Positions 57,581 to 64,000 of a stretch of DNA of 64,000 bases are shown one piece after another; position 1 is the first letter of the stretch; every line of letters starts with the position of its first letter. The position numbers were made by a program, and so were the translations under genes. Location: positions 1 through 64,000 of the forward strand of contig VFIW01000036.1 of assembly GCA_006386115.1 (NCBI GenBank). Reading direction: 5' to 3'. This DNA is from Globisporangium splendens (taxonomy: Eukaryota > Oomycota > Peronosporomycetes > Pythiales > Pythiaceae). The notes under the pieces were generated by a model. That model ran no database searches, was not told where the DNA came from, and worked only from the letters and a program-made list of their open reading frames with translations.

Positions 57581-58513
57581 ATCTGGCCGTACGTGCTGCT
57601 ATCGAGAGACAATAGAGAGGGAGAGAGAGAGAGAGACGCTGGTGTTGTGTACAAGTGCGGATATGGCGTAGGGTTCCTTCGTGGCCGGCGAGCGAGCGAG
57701 CGAGCGTGCGTGCGTGCGTGTGTTGCTTTATGCGCGCGGAGGAAACCAAAATGAGCCGATGGCGAATGCAGAAATCCTCCGATAGAGGGGGCAGGCGGGG
57801 GGAAATGATTTATTTGTGTGGATTGTTTCGTATGAGACGCTCGCGCGACGCGCTATTGTCACGTGCTGGTGGGACTGAACTATCCTGTGTATAGTCGATA
57901 AGTGGGGTTGATGATGTGAGTTTATATGGGCGTTTGTAAGTGTATGCCTGTACGCTATTATTGGGGATGGAGGGTAAGAGCTAGAGGAATGCGTTATGGA
58001 AGGGTCGTTTTCTCGTTGTTGCCAATATTGGATAAGGTAATGTACCCACTGGAGCTCGAAAAGATCCAGCGACACTATTGTAGCCGACGTCAGCGTACAC
58101 TACTAATATGGATGGATAATATTGTTTCGAGTATCGATATTGAAACGTAAATATTGCTGTTTAAACAAAACTGATGACAATGTAAATTCAAAAGACGAGA
58201 ACGTGATATCTATACTTGAAATGAAATTGGAGGCTTATGAATGTGCTGTTGAACATGTCTCGCCTAAACCCAGCTTACTTCTTCTCATTTGCATCCAATC
58301 AAACAGGTTCGTTTAGCTTGGCAGGCTCAACACCCGGTACAAACCTAGTAACATCATGACCATCTAGCATCGAAAACCAGAGGTTTTTAGCTTTTACATC
58401 AGTCAACCCAACTCAGTCGAGCGTGTCATCACGACCCTTCAGAACGCGTCACGACACGGGTGGTGTCCATTGTGTCATGTGCAAACTGAAAACAACCAAT
58501 CAAACAAGCAAAA
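57581..58513. other. Intergenic with microsatellites, no gene seen
   Basis: 933 bp. Next to the C2 gene start it has a (GA)n run at 57613-57636 and a (GAGC)n(GTGC)n tetranucleotide run at 57692-57720. The rest is AT-rich without coding frames. Confidence 0.6.
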
Positions 58514-59960
58514 TCATTTCGTGCTGTTTCTCAATTGGCTCAAAACAAACAGTTCCTTATGCTCCCATGACTGCATTAACGCAGTGATGAGTTCTGCGTC
58601 TGAAGCGAATCTGCGAGCAGCTCGCGCTTCCTGGAGAGCGACGGGCGGTTGACTGCGAGCATGTTGGACTGACGAAGGATTTGATTTCCGCAACGGCGGC
58701 AACCTATTTGATTCGATTGTAAGCGAAGACGATCGGGTGGCGCGTGTCGGACTGTGCGTCGATGCTGAAGCTGGATCGCTCTTGATGGATGATCTGCGGA
58801 CGTGACCCGAATCGACGCGAGACGAACCTGGCCGGCTGGCATCATTTCGCGAGGAAAACGACGCAATCAAAGCTGGCGATCTCGGCGCAGGTTCGTCTGC
58901 TACTGGCAGTGTCTGTCTCGCGGATGTGGGGAGCAGACCGTCGGAAGACGCGTCTTGGGACACTGACCTGGTTCCTGATGGAGTACACTCGTCATCCTGA
59001 GCTAAATCCACTTGCTGGAAGCCAAACTTGATCGAGGTGTCGCACACTTGGCAATTGATCTTCCGCATCAAGAAGTCAGCGGTTTGAGCTGGCGTCATGG
59101 ACATCGTCGAAGTGCGTTGGGTGTCGACTCTGTCTCGCATCTCGTTTGGCTGGGCTGTGGTGTCCACTCCTGGGACACTTGTCGCGCCAACGGACGAAGG
59201 CTTGACGATGGAGATCCCATACACATCTCCCATCGAGAACGGTAGACCTTCTGTCACAATGGCGTGCTCTCCAGGATGCATGATATTGGGCTTGAGGCTA
59301 CAATCGCGGTCTGCTTCAGCAGCAACTTGATCAGGCTTTGGCGGTATCTTGGCTGGCTCACCTGTTGTGCTGTTGGTGCGGCGTGTACGTTGCAATGAAC
59401 CAGACGAGTGCTTGGTTGAGAAGAGCTGATCCCATTGCAAGCCCCCGTGCGGATCGATCGGCGGATGCGTGAGCTCACACGTGCCTCGATTGATCATGAA
59501 CAATTCGTCGCTGATCTCTCGCTGGTGTAAGACGAAGTCGCCTGGCAAGTGCACACGCACGACGAGGTCACGAATGACCTGCGCCACCAAATCGGGCGAG
59601 CAATCTTTCCAGAACGGCACCCTGGTGATCAAGTTCATTTATTGGCAGAGCCCAACCTTGAGCGCGAGCGTCGACGTCAGCTCTTTCGGAAACTTGACCA
59701 GATCCACAGATGCATGAAAAGCTGGTAGATCCGTTCTTGGAGCTCTGGAGGAAGCTGCATTTTCTTCATCGTCGCGAACACGACTTCCAGGTTCCGCTGG
59801 CAATTGGTCGAGCTCGAGTTGAAATTCGACTTCCGTGATGCTCTTCATGTCGGGTTCACGCTGGCTTCGCGCTGGCAGGGCGTTCAGGTGCCCTCCAAGT
59901 GGGAGCGTGCTCATAGAGGCGACTTGGCGCACCTGGAACTGTTTCATGATGGCTTCCTAC
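58514..59960 (-). pseudogene. CNG-type channel, copy D (transmembrane domain deleted; stops and frameshift)
   Basis: The minus strand has the N-terminal motif (EAIMKQFQVRQVAS) at 59956-59920, directly preceded by TAG (59957-59959) where copies A and B have Tyr. Within about 100 bases it passes into the end of S6 and the C-linker (CQRNLEVVFATMKKMQLPPELQERIYQ), so all membrane helices are missing. A frameshift after FMHLW leads to VKFPKELTSTLALKVGLCQ, then TAA at 59639-59641 where copy A has TAT (Tyr), then MNLITRVPFWKDC and the CNBD (VHLPGDFVLHQREISDELFMI). The long frame 59638-58514 (374 codons) then includes a Ser/Pro-rich insertion, GLPFSMGDVYG and the family's tail segment (ADFLMRKINCQVCDTSIKFGFQQVDL, in pieces), ending at 58514. 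Confidence 0.75.
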
Positions 59961-60941
59961 TGCTGCGTCTGCTGCTGCCTCGCCTGTCGTTCAGCTTCAG
60001 CGTGCGCGTTCGCGAGCAGTAGGCTCGGCGCCGTGAGGAACGGCGGCAGCTTTAACACTGGGGCTACGCGGTGTTGATCCGTGTCTTCGTCCAGTCGCTT
60101 TCAGCTGAAGACGGTGCGTCCCAGTCCGAGAAGCGGTCGCACGACGAGACTTCGCTCTGCGTGGGAGACGCCAGCGCGCGGATCTGCATACTCGGCAAGG
60201 ACCGCGTTCGTAACGAGCTGAAGCACACGAACGACGCTCCGGGCTTGTCGAAGAAAGCAGAATGGCGGTTCTTCAGACCGTGCACTCAGCCGTGTGCGCT
60301 CGAGTTGGTACTTGCTCTGTCTCACAACAGCCCACTGCAAAACTGCTTAGATCAAGCAGCTTTTTCATTTGGCAAATGTTTGGATATCACAGTCTCATGA
60401 TTCGATGTATCCATTCATTAAGCACACATCGCAGTGCATGTAAGTTGGATGGAGTCGAGAGTTGAAGTGGAAATTATCCGATATTGACTTCACTTTGCTG
60501 GTCGAAACGCAGTAGACGAACCGTGTCCAACATTGCACTGCGTTGCTGAAGCAGCAGCTGCGCGTGTCCAAACGACACAACTGGATGAATGAGGTCCACC
60601 CACCACCGAGCCAAGCTGCACTGAACTTGCGACAAGCAATCTAAGGCAACAACGCGCGTCACAAGCCAACTGTTTTCTCGGCACAGTCTGGTTGAAGTTG
60701 AACTGACTAGATCACCACGGACGGTTTCTCCCCATTCGTAGACACAAGTTTGGTCTCCCACCTGAGTCCGCTCAAGTTGATGGTCCTCTACGGCGCGGAG
60801 ACCTACACTCTACTTATCTTCCAGCCTGCGCCGCGACTTTGACCCAAGCCCGCACTCTCGAATCTTCTCTCTACTGCTCACATCGCCTTCAAGGACTATC
60901 CCATTTAGAGGTGAAGCAAGAACGGCAACGAATGCAAACAA
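59961..60941. other. Intergenic with unexplained short frames
   Basis: About 1 kb. A 95-codon minus frame at 60761-60474 (MGDQTCVYEWGETVRGDL ...) and a 109-codon plus frame at 60071-60400 have no known motif. These may be decayed upstream parts of channel copy D. No gene is called. Confidence 0.4.
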
Positions 60942-62057
60942 ATGGATCAAGCTCTGCACTCCCTTCGAGTCCAGTTGCGAGCGAGAAGCCGTCACCTGAG
61001 CACTCGCGACGGTAGTGCCAACTGTGCAGATAGCGACGGAGGCAACTCAGATGAGAAGCATAAACGCGAAAGCATAAACGGAGCAAAACCACGAACAGAC
61101 GGAGACGGTGACAGCATGCGTGTGCGTCGCGAGCACAATGGCTCATACAGACGCGGCGCTGGCTCCCGCCGGCGCATTCACTTTGAGGTCAATGAGCTCC
61201 AGGAGTTGTACCACTTGCCGCTGAAATCGGTGAGTTGGATGTCTTGTTTTGTGCCCTGTGAACCTTGAAGACAATGCAAGCGAGAGGAACTCTGCCTGTA
61301 TTTCGTTTGCTCAGCTTTGTGTCTCCAGGCCGCGGAGCGACTCGGGATCTGCGAAGCTGCGCTCAAGCGGATCTGTCGTCGCAACCACATCAAGAAGTGG
61401 CCATACCGCCACTTACAATCCATCAGACGACGCATGACACATCTAGGAGGACAAGAAAACGCGGCACCTTCGAATAGTCAATGCCAAGAAGAACAAACCC
61501 AGGATTTGTCGTCGAAAGGCAAGGCAAAGCGTAGACGAAGCGAGGTTCAATGCGAGCGACCTCGAGCAGCCTTCCTTCTACCCCACGAGAAGAAACGAGT
61601 GCAGCGAGAGCACAGAGAGCGAAACAATTCCAAGCATGAAGCAGCAAAGAGTACAATGTTGAGGATTCTTGAAGAAGAAAAAGAGCGTGTGATTAATCAA
61701 GCTCACAGAGCGGATGCAACTGATGTACTCGAGCAAGTCTCCGAGCAGCAACCAACGGAGATTCCTGGACAACGACTCAATGCGGTGGTATCCTTTGTGG
61801 ACCTTCTCGCCTGGTCTATTCCGCAGCAGGATACGACACACAATAGTCCGCCTTGGAGCATGCTGCATAGTCAAAAAGCGAGCCCCGCAAATATCATTCG
61901 CGAAGAATCAGCGCTGCTGCTGTTGGCAACTGTTTGTTGCACTCAAGAGAGGCTACCTGATCGCTGGGTTTCTAGACCAAGACATGGAGGAGAATACCCA
62001 CCACCTTGCCATGACACTTCACTGCTCTCATCACGTCGCCAACCGTTCAATGAATGA
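60942..62057 (+). CDS. RWP-RK domain transcription factor 1, two exons
   Basis: Exon 1 is 60942-61229, exon 2 is 61329-62057; 99-bp intron (GTGAGT...CTCCAG); 338 residues. The intron falls inside the RWP-RK domain: FEVNELQELYHLPLKS | AAERLGICEAALKRICRRNHIKKWPYRHLQSIRR (in pieces), which has the family's helix-turn-helix and the K-W-P-Y-R-H form of the RWPYRK signature. A basic helix (PHEKKRVQREHRERNNSKHE) at about 185-205 is rich in Arg/Lys/Glu and may be a coiled coil. The rest is unrecognised. Oomycete RWP-RK factors are nuclear and often sexual- or spore-stage regulated; that link is only family knowledge. Start is the first ATG of the frame; an earlier exon is possible. Confidence 0.82.
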
Positions 62058-63240
62058 GACTTAGCTATTAGCGCAACGTTAAGATTCACAGCTTAACACA
62101 GCCACATGCAAATTCAAACGCATTTGTATCCTCATGTCCAGCAGACTACACCCAGTAAGACCACTAGTACATCACTTCATGGCCAAAGACGTGATCACGA
62201 GTTCCGCTCACACAAATCCCTGGGATCTGGAAAGCGCTAGTGTGGTTGCTTTCTTGTGGCGAGATCCACGTCCACTGCTGACTCGAACGTCTCTCTCTTG
62301 TCGGACATGCTGTCGACCTTCATCGACGCGGTTGACTTCTCGCAGAAATGAGCCTTCTGCTTGTTGTGGAATCGTCGGCAACTCCTTCGGCTGCAGCATG
62401 GCTGATTGAGTGTTGAGATCTTTAGCGAGAGTGACTTGGATCTTTGGGGCTCACGTGGTTGAACGCAAAACGCAGAATGACGCTCCCACATAGCGGATGC
62501 CGTTGGGTTTGGTCTGTGAGAAACATCTCGCACAAGTAGAGCAGAGATAGAAAATGGCAGCATGAGAGGGACGAAGTTGGATCAAGCAGCCAGATTCGTT
62601 TATTGGGTTATATTGGGTCATTTGCATTCTGACAAGTGCGAATATTTTGGGGTCAAAACCCACTATCCGGATGCTGTATACTGCAGTTTCCTGTGTGACT
62701 AGGGCTCAAAATCAAGAGGCTTCAACTTTGAAGCCGCCACATCCTGCCCCCAGATGCAAGCTTTCGGTATGTTTCGTGCGAACCAGTTGACATGGGTGAT
62801 GACCCAGACACCAGCATGGACTTTGCGTCATTTCCCTGTCAGATTGCTGAATGGGTTTGTTCGTCAGGTCTAACCACGTGGAGCCTATCTCACCAACTGA
62901 ATACCCCAGATGCATGCTCTACTGGTATCTCCAGAGATGCACGTGCTTAAACTTGATCGACACGAGCCCAGGCATTCTCGAGAGCGCCACCACTACAAGG
63001 GCTCACTGGTTGCAGAGCTGACTCTGCAGGCCACTCCATTCAACGCATATCCTGAGAGATGCGCACGCTTGAACATAAGGACGGGGATTATGGGGGCAGT
63101 AAGGCGAACTGCCTCAAATGGAGACACGCACTAAACATGAGTCTCAGAATACTTTATTAACTTAGAAGCAAATGCAAGACCGACTGATCTAACCTTGGCA
63201 CTTACTGCACACACATCCAAACTACACGTTATAATTTCAC
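62058..63240. other. Intergenic between convergent RWP-RK genes, no gene seen
   Basis: 1.18 kb between the 3' ends of the two RWP-RK genes. Frames up to 108 codons have no recognised motif. Confidence 0.5.
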
Positions 63241-63840
63241 TTACTCGTCCCGCGTGACTTTGCCCTCGTCGACGCAGAGGTACGGGAGTCTCGCGAATAA
63301 CATCGCCGCTTCCGACATGGTGTCCAGATTGGATCGCGCCATGACGACTGGCGGCTGTGGATGTGTCGGTGCTGCGTTCGTTCTTGTCGTTGCTTCGTCG
63401 TCCTCAGACGTCGCTTCGGCGTCCGTATTCGCGTGGTCCCTCCGCTCGTCGCCTTCGTCTTCAGAGACCGAGTCCGAGTCGCACCGGACCTTGCGTGATG
63501 CTTGGATCTTGTTGGCGCGGAAGGGCCACTGGATCCCGCGCCGTTTGCAGTTGCGCTTCATCGTGATGGCCGAGACGCCGAGGCGCTTGCCGGCTTCACG
63601 CTGCGAGAGGTGAAAGTACTGCGCGAGCTGCTCGTACGTAAAGTTGTGGATCACGCGCGTCTTGCGGGGCTTCTTGGGACCCACTACGGGCTTCCGGATC
63701 CGCTTTCGCGTCGTAGACGATCGTGAGATCTGCGCGGCTTTGATCGCATGCGATGGACTCATGGACGTGGCCGACAGAGGCGCGAGCAGCTCGGGGATGT
63801 GCGCCATGAGCGCCGAGATGTCCATCTTGCGGAGCGCCAT
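63241..63840 (-). CDS. RWP-RK domain transcription factor 2
   Basis: A 199-residue single-exon gene. The DNA-binding domain is at about 60-115: FTYEQLAQYFHLSQREAGKRLGVSAITMKRNCKRRGIQWPFRANKIQ (in pieces), with LSQ-x-EAGKRLGVS as helix-turn-helix and Q-W-P-F-R as the RWP-type signature. It is preceded by a basic segment (TRKRIRKPVVGPKKPRKTR), a likely nuclear localisation signal, and followed by an acidic Ser/Asp/Glu stretch. The ATG at 63840 is chosen because the frame to 63948 has no earlier ATG in good context and the upstream DNA carries a (GA)n run typical of a 5' leader. It is convergent with RWP-RK gene 1. Confidence 0.85.
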   Translation of the reverse strand: MALRKMDISALMAHIPELLAPLSATSMSPSHAIKAAQISRSSTTRKRIRKPVVGPKKPRKTRVIHNFTYEQLAQYFHLSQREAGKRLGVSAITMKRNCKRRGIQWPFRANKIQASRKVRCDSDSVSEDEGDERRDHANTDAEATSEDDEATTRTNAAPTHPQPPVVMARSNLDTMSEAAMLFARLPYLCVDEGKVTRDE

Positions 63841-63861
63841 CGTGCTAATTCGACAGACAGA

Positions 63862-63880
63862 AGGCTCTCTCTCTCTCTCG
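63862..63880. repeat. (CT)n/(GA)n run upstream of RWP-RK gene 2
   Basis: About eight CT repeats on the plus strand (GA on the gene's strand), 25-40 bp before the start codon at 63840. Similar CT or GA runs precede RIC1 (46128-46142) and the C2 gene (57613-57636). Confidence 0.8.
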
Positions 63881-64000
63881 TGTGCCGCGCGCAGAGAAAA
63901 TTCGCAAATGACGGACCGAGTGAGTGGTGGGCATGAGAGAAAACGCATCTTATACGAGCATAGAAGCAGCAGCGCAACGTGTACCCTTTCCCGTGAAACG

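Overview
The window looks like nuclear DNA from an oomycete (Stramenopila), probably a Phytophthora/Pythium-type species. This is inferred from gene content (RWP-RK factors, a START/FYVE-like protein, a bZIP with an altered basic region, many Pmp3 genes, a Ty3/Gypsy element) and from gene structure: short introns of about 60-250 bp with GTRNGT-like donors, compact intergenic spaces and CCAAT boxes upstream of several genes. No species name can be given from sequence alone.

Layout. 0-4 kb is repeat debris: the 5' part of a Ty3/Gypsy element with a frameshifted gag, two tandem LTR-like units and a decayed SET-domain gene. 4.4-14.4 kb is housekeeping: folylpolyglutamate synthase, NOP16, a large low-complexity protein of unknown function, a small two-exon bZIP protein and the tRNA methyltransferase TRMT11. 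14.6-22.5 kb alternates broken cyclic-nucleotide-gated channel copies with intact G-patch and TGS1-like genes. 23.9-43.1 kb holds six Pmp3-family (UPF0057) genes that share one intron position, set among a receptor-like membrane protein, an EI24-like membrane protein, a COG0523/CobW GTPase, a START/FYVE-like protein, an A20/AN1 protein and another broken channel copy. 44-57.6 kb is housekeeping again: HGPRT, BOLA3, RIC1, a BED/hAT-derived protein and a five-C2-domain protein. 58.5-64 kb has one more broken channel copy and two RWP-RK genes.

Most notable: (1) the RIC1 orthologue carries what looks like a PDZ domain followed by an acyl-CoA-binding (ACBP) domain inside the protein; (2) five degenerate copies of one CNG-type channel family, broken at different codons, so that each copy shows what the others lost; (3) six Pmp3 paralogues in about 19 kb; (4) a CobW-family GTPase without its CxCC metal motif; (5) a BED/hAT protein whose transposase catalytic residues appear lost; (6) a bZIP with Gln at the usual invariant Asn; (7) a palindromic double CCAAT box midway between the divergent BOLA3 and RIC1 genes. 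No tRNA, rRNA or CRISPR array was recognised.
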